6,099 bases of DNA from Cyclobacteriaceae bacterium (GCA_030637245.1 DAOVVI010000108.1:1-6099); one strand, 5' to 3'. Shown: positions 1 to 6,099, counted from the stretch's first letter. Notes: generated from the letters alone by a model not told the origin. Made by a program: numbers and translations.

Positions 1-17
1 ATGGAATAAATTTTTAT

Positions 18-57
18 GGCCTTATTTATCTTTGCAAAAAGATAAATAAGGCCTTTA
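18..57 (+). terminator. Hairpin terminator of an upstream gene
   Basis: A perfect 16-bp stem is formed by 18-33 (starting GGCCTTATTTATC) and 38-53, closed by the tetraloop GCAA at 34-37, which is of the stable GNRA type. The base of the stem is GGCC and it is followed by a short T run (54-56) and a mixed TACCTT stretch. Hairpins of this shape commonly end transcripts; the weak T tract means termination may be incomplete. The gene it would serve lies left of the window, although an in-frame ATG GAA TAA at 1-9 could be its last codons. Only 15 bp separate the stem from the bshB1 start. Confidence 0.6.
27..34 (+). promoter_or_regulatory. Candidate -7 element for bshB1 inside the hairpin
   Basis: TATCTTTG matches the Bacteroidota -7 consensus TAnnTTTG exactly and is followed by CA, as in the tRNA promoter at 5878. 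Transcription would begin near 40, giving a leader of about 30 nt before the bshB1 ATG and starting inside the right arm of the hairpin. No TTTG or TTG lies at the expected distance upstream, and the match is also part of the hairpin arm, so it may be coincidental. Confidence 0.35.
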
Positions 58-68
58 CCTTCCAGAAT

Positions 69-785
69 ATGAAACTTGATCTTCTTGTTTTTGCTGCTCA
101 TCCGGACGATGCGGAATTAGCTTGTTCCGGTACTATAGCAGTGCACATATCTGCAGGATACAAATGTGGAATTGTTGATCTTACAAAAGGTGAGATGGGA
201 ACTAGAGGCAATCCTGAATTGAGAATGAAAGAAGCTGAAAAGTCTTCCCGGATTTTGGATTTGCAAATCAGGGAAAATCTCGGTTTTGCCGATATTAAAT
301 TTTTGAATGATTGGGAACATCAACTTGAGGTCATAAAGATGATTCGAAAGTATCGGCCAGATGTAATCCTGGCTAATGCCATAAAAGACCGGCATCCCGA
401 CCATGGAAAAGCTGCAGAATTATTGCAACAGGCGTTTTTTAAATCGGGACTTACAAAAATTCATACTCAGCTTGATGGAGAGGAACAGGAGGCTTATAGG
501 GCAAAACATCTATATCACTATATCCAGAATGATTATATTGAACCGAGTTTCATTGTTGATATTTCTGATTTTTGGGATAAAAAGCTAAACTCTATTATGG
601 CATTTGAATCTCAATTTCACAATCCGGATAGTGATGAGTTGGAAACTTTTATTTCTTCTTCCGGATTTTTAGAATCTATTGAAGCAAGGGCAAAAGAACT
701 AGGGCATAGAATCGGAGTAAAATATGGTGAAGGTTTTACTATGTCCTCAACTCCCGGAGTTCGGGATGTGTTTTCTTTATTGTGA
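69..785 (+). CDS. bshB1: Bacillithiol biosynthesis deacetylase BshB1
   Basis: BshB enzymes are zinc-dependent cytosolic deacetylases of the PIG-L/LmbE family. They remove acetate from N-acetylglucosaminyl-L-malate to give glucosaminyl-malate, the second step of bacillithiol synthesis, before cysteine is added by BshC. The 238-residue product has the usual BshB1 length. The N-terminal AHPDDAE (residues 10-16) supplies zinc ligands His11 and Asp14 and the catalytic Asp13; RHPDH at 108-112 supplies the third ligand, His112. TKGEMGTRG (39-47), ESQFH (180-184) and YGEGF (219-223) are further conserved blocks that favour BshB1 over general LmbE proteins. The ATG at 69 puts the first strand and HPDD at the normal distance from the N terminus; there is no clear Shine-Dalgarno. 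No other bsh gene is visible. The gene ends by overlapping the convergent glycosyltransferase by 9 nt. Nothing is broken or missing. Confidence 0.93.
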   Translation: MKLDLLVFAAHPDDAELACSGTIAVHISAGYKCGIVDLTKGEMGTRGNPELRMKEAEKSSRILDLQIRENLGFADIKFLNDWEHQLEVIKMIRKYRPDVILANAIKDRHPDHGKAAELLQQAFFKSGLTKIHTQLDGEEQEAYRAKHLYHYIQNDYIEPSFIVDISDFWDKKLNSIMAFESQFHNPDSDELETFISSSGFLESIEARAKELGHRIGVKYGEGFTMSSTPGVRDVFSLL

Positions 786-799
786 CCTGTCCACATCCC
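763..799. repeat. Inverted repeat spanning two convergent stop codons
   Basis: GGGATGTG at 763-770 and CACATCCC at 792-799 form a perfect 8-bp stem with a 21-nt loop that contains both stop codons, TGA of bshB1 (783-785) and TAA of the glycosyltransferase (777-779 on the other strand). Both arms are coding: each encodes the tripeptide RDV near the end of its own protein. There is no intergenic space for separate terminators, so this hairpin could mark both 3' ends. No clear T run follows it on either strand, so a terminator role is unproven. Confidence 0.4.
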
Positions 800-2072
800 T
801 TAAGCACATCAATGCCTTTCTCTTATCTTTGACATATAGTTTATGCGTAGATATTTCGTTTAATAGCCAATTTACAGCTTCCAGAATATTAATATCCTTG
901 TAATAATTATCTCTCGCATAGTGGACGTATTTTAATACAATAAATCCATTAAACCAACGATAAAAGGATTTTATAAAATGGCTTTCTGAAGTGGAATTCT
1001 TCTTAATTTTTGATAAATGACTTAAAAAATGAATTTTGCTTAAATACTCCTGGATGCTTAAAGGCAATTCATTTATAATAGATTCAGAATTCTTTTTCCA
1101 GTATAACTTTGAAACTTTGTCAACCAATATTCGGAGGTCATTGAAGGTCTTTGGATTATAGGTTGCATAACTGGTCCCTTCATTTTCCAAAAAGTCATTT
1201 ATTGCCTTACCGGTTCCAAAAGGAACACGGTTGGATGGTCTTGGTGATGGAAATACTGCGCCAGAGTTAATGGTGGAGATATTACCAAGTGGAAATATTT
1301 TCTGCAAAAAATAAAAATCTTCTCCAGCCTTTCTTTTGTTCATACCGCCTTGTTTTTGATATACCTCTGAGGTGATGGTTATGCACGATCCTATAGTGTG
1401 AAAGCAATAAGGAAATTTTGCAAATTGAAGTGCATTTTTATAATATCTTAAATGAAGTTCATAGTTGATTATACCATCATATACACCATTATCCAAATTT
1501 CCTTCGAGGGGATGCTCAAAGTAAACTAATGCTGCATTGGTTTCAGGTGTCGTCTGGTAAAATTGATATACTGCTTTTAGGTAATTTGAGCTACAGTGGC
1601 AATCAGCGTCAAAGCATGCAATTATTCCTTTTTTAATATTTAAAAATTCAAATCTTCTTACAGCTTCATCCATACCGATTTTTCTGGCTAGTCCAACTCC
1701 TGCTTGTTTTTCAGGAAGATCAAACCCTTTGATTACGAAAAATGATAAATGTTCTATTCTGTGATTTAAAATCCATTCATTTATGATTTGAATTGTGTAT
1801 TGATTGTATCTCTTAATCTCTTTAGTTTCATTTTCCGCATGGTTAACCACAATAATGACCTCTACATCGCATTTAGGGGCTTCACAATTATATAGTGATT
1901 CTAAGGATTCCAGTACACTTGGTTCGTTGAAGCATGGAATAACGATAATTAATTTTGTGTTGATTTTTGGCTCTTCTGCAATTATTGGTCCGGGCCATGC
2001 GTAACGTTGGAGGTATAAATTTTGCAATTTATCAGGGTGCAAGTCTTGAAATATCCCAGGTTGAATCATCAT
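777..2072 (-). CDS. Family 2 glycosyltransferase, substrate unknown
   Basis: Predicted soluble GT-A fold enzyme of about 431 residues that would move a sugar from a nucleotide-sugar donor; donor and acceptor cannot be read from sequence. With the start at 2072, the first Rossmann strand and IPCFNEP lie at residues 45-51, VGLARKIGMDEA at 126-137, the metal-binding DAD (DXD type) at 155-157, an acceptor-side GEDF motif at 250-253 and RVPFGTG at 282-288. The C-terminal 140 residues are mixed and carry no recognised domain. No signal peptide or membrane helix is seen. The frame stays open back to 2213, but that part lies inside pdxH and reads as its shadow. The tandem ATGs at 2072 and 2069 are the likely starts, preceded only by an A-rich AATAAG; an ATG at 2096 is less likely. 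It follows pdxH with about 41 nt of overlap, so the two are probably co-transcribed and translationally coupled. Confidence 0.85.
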   Translation of the reverse strand: MMIQPGIFQDLHPDKLQNLYLQRYAWPGPIIAEEPKINTKLIIVIPCFNEPSVLESLESLYNCEAPKCDVEVIIVVNHAENETKEIKRYNQYTIQIINEWILNHRIEHLSFFVIKGFDLPEKQAGVGLARKIGMDEAVRRFEFLNIKKGIIACFDADCHCSSNYLKAVYQFYQTTPETNAALVYFEHPLEGNLDNGVYDGIINYELHLRYYKNALQFAKFPYCFHTIGSCITITSEVYQKQGGMNKRKAGEDFYFLQKIFPLGNISTINSGAVFPSPRPSNRVPFGTGKAINDFLENEGTSYATYNPKTFNDLRILVDKVSKLYWKKNSESIINELPLSIQEYLSKIHFLSHLSKIKKNSTSESHFIKSFYRWFNGFIVLKYVHYARDNYYKDINILEAVNWLLNEISTHKLYVKDKRKALMCLRDVDRSQ

Positions 2073-2670
2073 TCTTATTAAAAAGTACACGATCATGGAG
2101 CCTGTTAGACCGTCCCTGCCAAAACTCAATTCTATTAGGTGTGATCTGATATCCTCCCCAATGGCCTGGTCTGGGAATTGAGCCGCCAATATGCTTTGCG
2201 GCCTCAAGAACAAATGCTTTTTTAATTACATTTCTGGATTCGATAGGCTGACTCTGGGGTGATATAATGGCGCCAATTCTACTTTTCCATGGACGGGTTT
2301 TAAAATATGCGTTCGATTGTTCAGGTGAGGATTTCAGTACCGTACCTTCTATAATTACTTGTCTTTCCAATTCAGGCCAAAAGAACAATGCAGAAATATT
2401 TGGGTTTTTACTTAAATGACCCCCTTTTCTGCTGTTGTAATTAGTATAGAAAATAAACTGTCTATTTTCTACTCCTTTGAGCAATACCACCCTTGACGAG
2501 GGGGTGTTTTCTTTCGAAACAGTAGAAATCGTCATGGAAGTGGGATCCAGGCAGTCGGCCTTAATTGCATCATTTATCCATAGATTGAATTGCTCTATAG
2601 GATCTTGGTTTACGCTTTTTTTACTTAGTCTCGTTTTTGTATATTCTCTTCTTAATTGTGCTATATCCAT
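2032..2670 (-). CDS. pdxH: Pyridoxamine/pyridoxine 5'-phosphate oxidase
   Basis: PdxH is an FMN-dependent cytosolic homodimer that oxidises pyridoxine 5'-phosphate or pyridoxamine 5'-phosphate with oxygen to pyridoxal 5'-phosphate, the last step of de novo and salvage B6 supply. The 212-residue product is close to the 218 residues of the E. coli enzyme. Visible family blocks are MDIAQLRREY at the N terminus, the FMN-binding RVVLLKG (60-66) and SRKGGHL (80-86), RQVIIEGTV (103-111), RPWKSRIGA (126-134), the PQSQPI segment (138-143), and the C-terminal RPGHWGGY (167-174) with IEFWQGRSNRLHDR (181-194). Arg190 and His192 correspond to the substrate-binding Arg and His of the E. coli protein. It ends in RLAP like the E. 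coli enzyme, so the gene is complete. The ATG at 2670 fits the family N terminus. Its 3' end overlaps the glycosyltransferase; the YqgE/AlgH gene diverges from it 216 bp away. Confidence 0.96.
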   Translation of the reverse strand: MDIAQLRREYTKTRLSKKSVNQDPIEQFNLWINDAIKADCLDPTSMTISTVSKENTPSSRVVLLKGVENRQFIFYTNYNSRKGGHLSKNPNISALFFWPELERQVIIEGTVLKSSPEQSNAYFKTRPWKSRIGAIISPQSQPIESRNVIKKAFVLEAAKHIGGSIPRPGHWGGYQITPNRIEFWQGRSNRLHDRVLFNKNDDSTWDISRLAP

Positions 2671-2678
2671 TATAAAAC

Positions 2679-2686
2679 CAAAAGTA
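2679..2686 (-). promoter_or_regulatory. Candidate -7 element of pdxH
   Basis: Read on the minus strand, TACTTTTG is an exact match to the Bacteroidota -7 consensus TAnnTTTG. It lies only 8 bp before the pdxH ATG, so the transcript would start within a few bases of the start codon and be nearly leaderless. No TTTG/TTG lies 17-23 bp upstream; the nearest TTG is 33 bp away. Either it is a -33-independent promoter or a chance match in AT-rich DNA. Confidence 0.3.
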
Positions 2687-2851
2687 CTAAATTATGGCAT
2701 CCTTTTTTACTTTAAAAAACAACTGACACCATTGTCATAAGATTTGCCGAAATTAGTATTAAAAAGAGCAATTGTTATAATTATTATTCAAAATGTTAAT
2801 ACCTTTATTTCGAATGAAATTCATTGAATATGTCTGGTGGAATGAAAATTA

Positions 2852-2859
2852 TATCTTTA
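2852..2859 (+). promoter_or_regulatory. Weak candidate -7 element of the AlgH operon
   Basis: TATCTTTA matches seven of eight positions of TAnnTTTG's fixed-plus-free pattern (last base A instead of G) and would give a leader of roughly 20 nt before the ATG at 2887. A second similar site, TACCTTTA, lies at 2800-2807. Both have a TTG 25 bp upstream, longer than the usual 17-23 bp spacer. The rest of the 216-bp divergent gap 2671-2886 is AT-rich, and I see no hairpin, operator-like dyad or short gene in it. Confidence 0.2.
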
Positions 2860-2886
2860 TTTTAATAAGATCGTTTTATTAAAGAA

Positions 2887-3468
2887 ATGGAATTATTTAA
2901 TTATTCAGATGATAAAGTTGAGCCTCAAAAAGGCGATATATTGATTTCGGAACCATTTCTTGCTGATCCGAATTTTGTAAGGACAGTAATTCTTCTGTGC
3001 GAACATAATGATGATGGGTCATTTGGATTTGTCTTAAATAAACCAGCTCAGATAAAAATTAATGAATTAATAGAAGGTGTTGAAAATCGGGAAGATGATA
3101 TTTATATAGGCGGACCGGTACAACAAAATACGCTACAATTTATTCACAGAAACGATGGATTGATTGAAGGAGGAGCTGAAATAAAAGAGGGGATATTTTG
3201 GGGCGGGAGTTTTGAACAGATGCTCACTATGATGGATAGTAATTTGATTAAAGCCTCTGATATAAAATTTTTTATTGGTTATTCAGGCTGGGCGTCAGGA
3301 CAATTAAAAAGTGAACTTGAAGTAAATTCTTGGATTATATCAAGAAATGTCAATATCGAACAAATATTTGATACTGATGATAAATCTTTGTGGAAAGAAG
3401 TGTTAAATACAATGGGCGGGAAATATAAAATTGTTGCGAATTTTCCCGTAGATCCGAGGTTAAATTAG
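2887..3468 (+). CDS. YqgE/AlgH family protein (DUF179)
   Basis: A complete 193-residue member of the YqgE/AlgH family (UPF0301, DUF179), whose members are usually about 185-190 residues. AlgH was named for an effect on alginate production in Pseudomonas, but its biochemical role is not established. Conserved blocks are visible in order: KGDILISEPFLADPNFVRTV (15-34), CEHNDDGSFGFVLNKP (38-53), GGPVQQNTLQFIH (75-87), FFIGYSGWASGQLKSEL (128-144), and the C-terminal MGGKYKIVANFPVDPRLN (176-193). The ATG at 2887 is preceded by AAAGAA, at best a weak ribosome site. No signal peptide or membrane segment is seen, so it should be cytosolic. It is the first gene of a probable two-gene unit with the DUF349 protein, 21 bp apart, and is divergent from pdxH. 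Confidence 0.94.
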   Translation: MELFNYSDDKVEPQKGDILISEPFLADPNFVRTVILLCEHNDDGSFGFVLNKPAQIKINELIEGVENREDDIYIGGPVQQNTLQFIHRNDGLIEGGAEIKEGIFWGGSFEQMLTMMDSNLIKASDIKFFIGYSGWASGQLKSELEVNSWIISRNVNIEQIFDTDDKSLWKEVLNTMGGKYKIVANFPVDPRLN

Positions 3469-3489
3469 CCTTTACAAAAATGTGTAGTT

Positions 3490-5823
3490 ATGGGAAAAAA
3501 CGGAAAAGGAAAAAACAATGCTAACGATGGACATTTAAAAGAGACTGAACCCGAACTGGAAATCTCAAACAATCAAAAACCATCAGAAAATCCAACGGAT
3601 GGACCTGTTGATAATTCAGAGGAAAGTGTTTTAACGGATACAAATGATGAGTCAGCGAAAGATACACATCCCTCAAGTCCCGAGGCTAAGATAAATTCAT
3701 CCAAAGATGATACTGAAGACGATACCGGAGCCGAACCAGAATTATCAATAAAAAATAATCAGGTTGAAAAAGAGGTTGGCTCAGCCGGAAAAGATACTGC
3801 ACCTATGTCGCCCGTTTCTGAATCGGAGGAATTAGATAATGATTCAGATCCGGATTCCGGAAAAAAAGATGAACAAAATGATTTAAAAGTAGTATCAGAA
3901 CCTGAAACAGTTACCGATGTTATTTCTGATGGCACTAGTGTTGAAGAAAAAGAGATAGAAAATAAAACTGAAGATGAGAATAAGAATGATATTATCTCAA
4001 GTAAGGGAGATGAACACTCGGATATCAGCAATGAAATAAATACTAATTCTGAACAAAACGAAACGGAGAGTGAAGGGGTTGATATTTCTGATGAAGAAGA
4101 CCGTAAAGAAAAAAGCCATCTGGATTATTCTAATTATACAAAGAAACAGATGGTGCAGGTATTGGAAAGTTTGCTGAAGGAAGATGATTTTTCACAAGTA
4201 GCCAGGATACTCAAGGAGATTAAGAAACCTTATGATGAAATAACAAATTCAGAGCAAAAGAAAGCTTATGATAAATATATTGATGACGGTGGCGAGAAAG
4301 ACGGTTTTGAATTCCGTCCTGATGAATTCGACCAGCGATATCAAAAAGCTTACACAAAACTAAGAGAGAGAAAAAATCTGTATTTTAATAGTCTTGAAAA
4401 ACAGAAAGATCAAAATCTAAAAATTAAACTTGAAATCTTAGAAAAGCTACGGGAATTGGTGGACTCTGAAGAAACAGGAGCCAGTATAAAATCTCTAAAA
4501 GAACTTCAGAATCATTGGAAAGAAGTTGGCGTAATACCATCTTCTCAAATAAAAAGCTTATGGGCAAATTATAATGCGCTCCTAGACCGATTTTACGATC
4601 AGCGGAGTATTTATTTCGAGCTAAAGGAACTTGATAGAAAGAAAAATTTTGATTTGAAAATTGAATTATGTGAAAAAGCGGAACAGTTGTCGGAGGAAGA
4701 TAATATCCGGGAAGTAATAAAACAATTAAATGAACTTCATGAGGAATTTAAGCATATTGGCCCTGTGCCAAAAGAAAATCAAGAGGCGGTTTGGGAGCGA
4801 TTTAAAGGGGCATCAGACAAGATTTATTCAAAAAGAAAAGAATTTTACGAAAAACTAAAAGATGAACTCAATGTTAATGAAGTAGCAAAAGAAGGCCTTG
4901 TAGAAAAAGTCACATCATATGCAGAGTTTAATTCAGACAGGATATCAGATTGGAATTTAAAGACCAAAGAAATAATCGCGATTCAAAAAGAATGGGAGGC
5001 GATAGGGAGTCTCCCAAAAGAAAAGGCAAAAAGTATTAATAAGCAGTTTTGGTCATCTTTTAAATCATTTTTCAGCAGGAAAGGACTATTCTTCAAAAAA
5101 ATTGAGGAAGCAAGAAGGGGGAATTTAGAATTAAAGCAAGAGTTGGTAAAGCAGGCCGAAGCCTTGAAAGATAGTATTGATTTTAGAAAAACATCCGATG
5201 AATTAAAGAGATTGCAAAAGGAATGGAAGGAAATAGGACCTGTGCCGGAAAAATATCGCAATGAAGTATTTATACAGTTTAAGAAGGCTTGCGATTATTT
5301 CTTTGACCGAAGAAGAACTAATAGCGGTAAAATTGAAAAGGATTATGAGGAGAATCTGAAAAAGAAGCTGTTTTTGTGTGAGGAATTGGAAAATATGACC
5401 AAGTCTGAAAAAATAGATATTGATCGAGTAAAATCAGTAGAAGCTGAGTGGGCAGAAATTGGTTTTGTTCCAAAATCAAGTATGCGATCTATTCAAAAAC
5501 GGTTTACGGATGCAATTGGAGAAGTGACAGATAAAGTAGATATGCCTGAATCTGAAAAGCATAAATTACGTTTTTCTGCTCAGTTCAATAAGATGAATTA
5601 TGGCCCTGGCGCTGAAAAACTTATTCAGAAAAAAGAAGGAGCATTAAGAAGGCAAATTTCAAACCTCGAGAGTGATATCAATCTATGGAATAATAATATT
5701 GATTTCTTTGCGTCTTCGGAAAGTGCAGATAAACTAAAAGAAGAATTCCAGATTAAAATTGATAAAGCAAATGCTCAGCTAAAAAGTTTGAAGGAACAGT
5801 TAAAAGTAATTAGCAGTATTTAA
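3490..5823 (+). CDS. DUF349-repeat protein with long acidic disordered head
   Basis: A 777-residue protein of unknown function. Residues 1 to about 207 are low-complexity and strongly acidic (Glu, Asp, Ser, Asn, Thr, with scattered Lys), with almost no aromatic residues, and are surely disordered. From about 210 the protein is helical and contains five clear DUF349 repeats, each marked by an aromatic-x-x-x-(I/V)-G-x-x-P core: HWKEVGVIP 342-350, EFKHIGPVP 419-427, EWEAIGSLP 501-509, EWKEIGPVP 578-586 and EWAEIGFVP 653-661, so the period is 75-82 residues. A sixth, degenerate unit precedes them: 280-322 resembles the helical half that follows each core, but its own core is lost. Residues 715-775 look like a terminal coiled coil. 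DUF349 has no established activity. No signal peptide or membrane helix is present. The ATG at 3490 has no Shine-Dalgarno; the 21-bp gap behind the AlgH-type gene argues for co-transcription. I see no convincing terminator after the stop codon. Confidence 0.92.
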   Translation: MGKNGKGKNNANDGHLKETEPELEISNNQKPSENPTDGPVDNSEESVLTDTNDESAKDTHPSSPEAKINSSKDDTEDDTGAEPELSIKNNQVEKEVGSAGKDTAPMSPVSESEELDNDSDPDSGKKDEQNDLKVVSEPETVTDVISDGTSVEEKEIENKTEDENKNDIISSKGDEHSDISNEINTNSEQNETESEGVDISDEEDRKEKSHLDYSNYTKKQMVQVLESLLKEDDFSQVARILKEIKKPYDEITNSEQKKAYDKYIDDGGEKDGFEFRPDEFDQRYQKAYTKLRERKNLYFNSLEKQKDQNLKIKLEILEKLRELVDSEETGASIKSLKELQNHWKEVGVIPSSQIKSLWANYNALLDRFYDQRSIYFELKELDRKKNFDLKIELCEKAEQLSEEDNIREVIKQLNELHEEFKHIGPVPKENQEAVWERFKGASDKIYSKRKEFYEKLKDELNVNEVAKEGLVEKVTSYAEFNSDRISDWNLKTKEIIAIQKEWEAIGSLPKEKAKSINKQFWSSFKSFFSRKGLFFKKIEEARRGNLELKQELVKQAEALKDSIDFRKTSDELKRLQKEWKEIGPVPEKYRNEVFIQFKKACDYFFDRRRTNSGKIEKDYEENLKKKLFLCEELENMTKSEKIDIDRVKSVEAEWAEIGFVPKSSMRSIQKRFTDAIGEVTDKVDMPESEKHKLRFSAQFNKMNYGPGAEKLIQKKEGALRRQISNLESDINLWNNNIDFFASSESADKLKEEFQIKIDKANAQLKSLKEQLKVISSI

Positions 5824-5855
5824 TAATTGTCTTTGCAAAAATTAACAGTTATTCT

Positions 5856-5885
5856 TTTGATTATTAATATAGACAACTAGCTTTG
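5856..5885 (+). promoter_or_regulatory. Bacteroidota-type promoter of the tRNA-Thr transcript
   Basis: TTTG at 5856-5859 and TAGCTTTG at 5878-5885 match the Bacteroidota -33 (TTTG) and -7 (TAnnTTTG) elements exactly, with an 18-bp spacer. The start of transcription should fall near 5890, about 10 nt before the partial tRNA copy at 5901 and about 130 nt before the complete tRNA. No second promoter of this type is seen between 5886 and 6022, so the tRNA appears to depend on this one. Confidence 0.7.
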
Positions 5886-5894
5886 CACTCGCTT

Positions 5895-5918
5895 TTAAAA
5901 GCCTCCTTAGCTCAGCTG
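5895..5918 (+). repeat. Direct repeat copy 1: truncated 5' end of tRNA-Thr
   Basis: Twenty-four bases are identical to 6017-6040, 122 bp downstream. They comprise six flanking bases (TTAAAA) and the first 18 nt of tRNA-Thr (GCCTCCTTAGCTCAGCTG), that is the 5' acceptor strand, the 5' D-stem strand and part of the D loop. The match stops abruptly at 5918. The sequence after it has no anticodon arm or T arm, so this is a tRNA fragment and not a second tRNA. At the junction it forms a perfect 10-bp palindrome, CTCAGCTGAG, at 5911-5920. Confidence 0.9.
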
Positions 5919-6016
5919 AGGGCCGATCGTTAAGAAATGATCCAGGAGATCATTTTAGAGAGGAGCCAGCCTGTAGGGCAAGCACCAGCAGAGCTAATGA
6001 GTACAGATAGTAAAAA
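5919..6016 (+). other. 98-bp insert between tRNA direct repeats
   Basis: This segment lies between the two copies of the 24-bp direct repeat and should be transcribed as part of the tRNA-Thr leader. By hand count it is about 46 per cent GC, richer than its AT-rich surroundings, which hints at a separate origin. It contains a perfect hairpin (5935-5955), a small GCC/GGC hairpin (5969-5979), and at 5991-6001 an 11-nt stretch complementary, but for one C/T mismatch, to 5903-5913 and equally to 6025-6035 in the real tRNA. I do not recognise an RNA family, transposase or integrase in it, and its ends carry no inverted repeats. It may be the scar of a mobile element, a miniature element or a structured leader RNA. 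Confidence 0.55.
5935..5955 (+). repeat. Perfect hairpin in the tRNA leader
   Basis: AAATGATC at 5935-5942 pairs completely with GATCATTT at 5948-5955 around the five-base loop CAGGA. No T run adequate for termination follows (the T bases at 5953-5956 are partly in the stem), so it is more likely a structural element of the leader RNA, or of the DNA of the inserted segment, than a terminator. Confidence 0.6.
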
Positions 6017-6095
<79 letters not shown>

Positions 6096-6099
6096 CTTG

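Noticed and set aside
2073..2213. Upstream extension of the glycosyltransferase frame (47 extra residues).
   Set aside because: It lies wholly inside conserved pdxH coding sequence (the WGGY and IEFWQGR region) and does not resemble a glycosyltransferase N terminus; it reads as a shadow frame.
3759..4031. Serine-rich minus-strand open frame opposite the acidic head of the DUF349 gene.
   Set aside because: Its serine and phenylalanine bias is the mirror of the Glu/Asp/Asn codons on the plus strand; no family resemblance or start signal.
5821..5876. Terminator after the DUF349 gene from short inverted repeats (TTGTCT/AGACAA and TAATAAT/ATTATTA).
   Set aside because: Stems of six to seven bases with long loops in AT-rich DNA are expected by chance, and they overlap the tRNA promoter; no T run follows.
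5901..6001. A second, complete tRNA gene at the first repeat copy.
   Set aside because: Only the first 18 nt match; there is no anticodon stem-loop or TTCGATC-type T arm in the following sequence, and no good acceptor partner.
5919..6001. Group I intron inserted in the tRNA.
   Set aside because: No conserved core pairings of group I introns could be found, the segment is too short, and the tRNA 5' end is duplicated rather than split into two exons.
5990..6010. Hammerhead-like core (CTAATGAG resembling CUGAUGAG).
   Set aside because: The core differs at a conserved base and the required GAAA segment and flanking stems are missing.

Overview
The window looks like a piece of a Bacteroidota chromosome, probably of the Cytophagales type. 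The grounds are AT-rich DNA, weak or absent Shine-Dalgarno sequences, promoter elements of the Bacteroidota type (TAnnTTTG with an upstream TTTG), a bacillithiol gene, a YqgE/AlgH protein with family motifs intact, a DUF349-repeat protein with a long acidic head, and a tRNA without encoded CCA. The placement is inference from these features; no database was consulted.

Layout. At 18-53 a perfect 16-bp hairpin with a GCAA loop, most likely the terminator of a gene left of the window, sits just before bshB1 (69-785, +), the deacetylase of bacillithiol synthesis. bshB1 converges on a minus-strand pair, pdxH (2670-2032) then a family 2 glycosyltransferase (about 2072-777). The pair overlaps by about 41 nt, and the glycosyltransferase overlaps the end of bshB1 by 9 nt. 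An 8-bp inverted repeat straddles both convergent stop codons. The 216-bp gap 2671-2886 separates pdxH from a divergent plus-strand pair: a YqgE/AlgH protein (2887-3468) and, 21 bp later, a 777-residue DUF349-repeat protein (3490-5823). The right end holds a strong Bacteroidota-type promoter and a complete tRNA-Thr(UGU) at 6023-6095.

The part that ordinary annotation does not explain is 5890-6022. The promoter is placed to start a transcript about 10 nt before an exact copy of the first 18 nt of the tRNA-Thr gene (plus 6 nt of flank). That copy is followed by 98 bp of unrelated, less AT-rich sequence and then by the same 24 bp again, this time leading into the intact tRNA. It looks like an insertion within the tRNA gene, after tRNA nucleotide 18, that carried or duplicated the 5' end and so restored the gene. 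The 98-bp segment holds a perfect 8-bp hairpin and an 11-nt stretch (5991-6001) complementary, with one mismatch, to the 5' region of both the partial and the real tRNA copy. The tRNA leader could therefore fold in two mutually exclusive ways.

The other genes are housekeeping in character: low-molecular-weight thiol synthesis (BshB1), pyridoxal phosphate supply (PdxH), and conserved proteins of unclear role (AlgH, DUF349). The glycosyltransferase substrate cannot be told from sequence.
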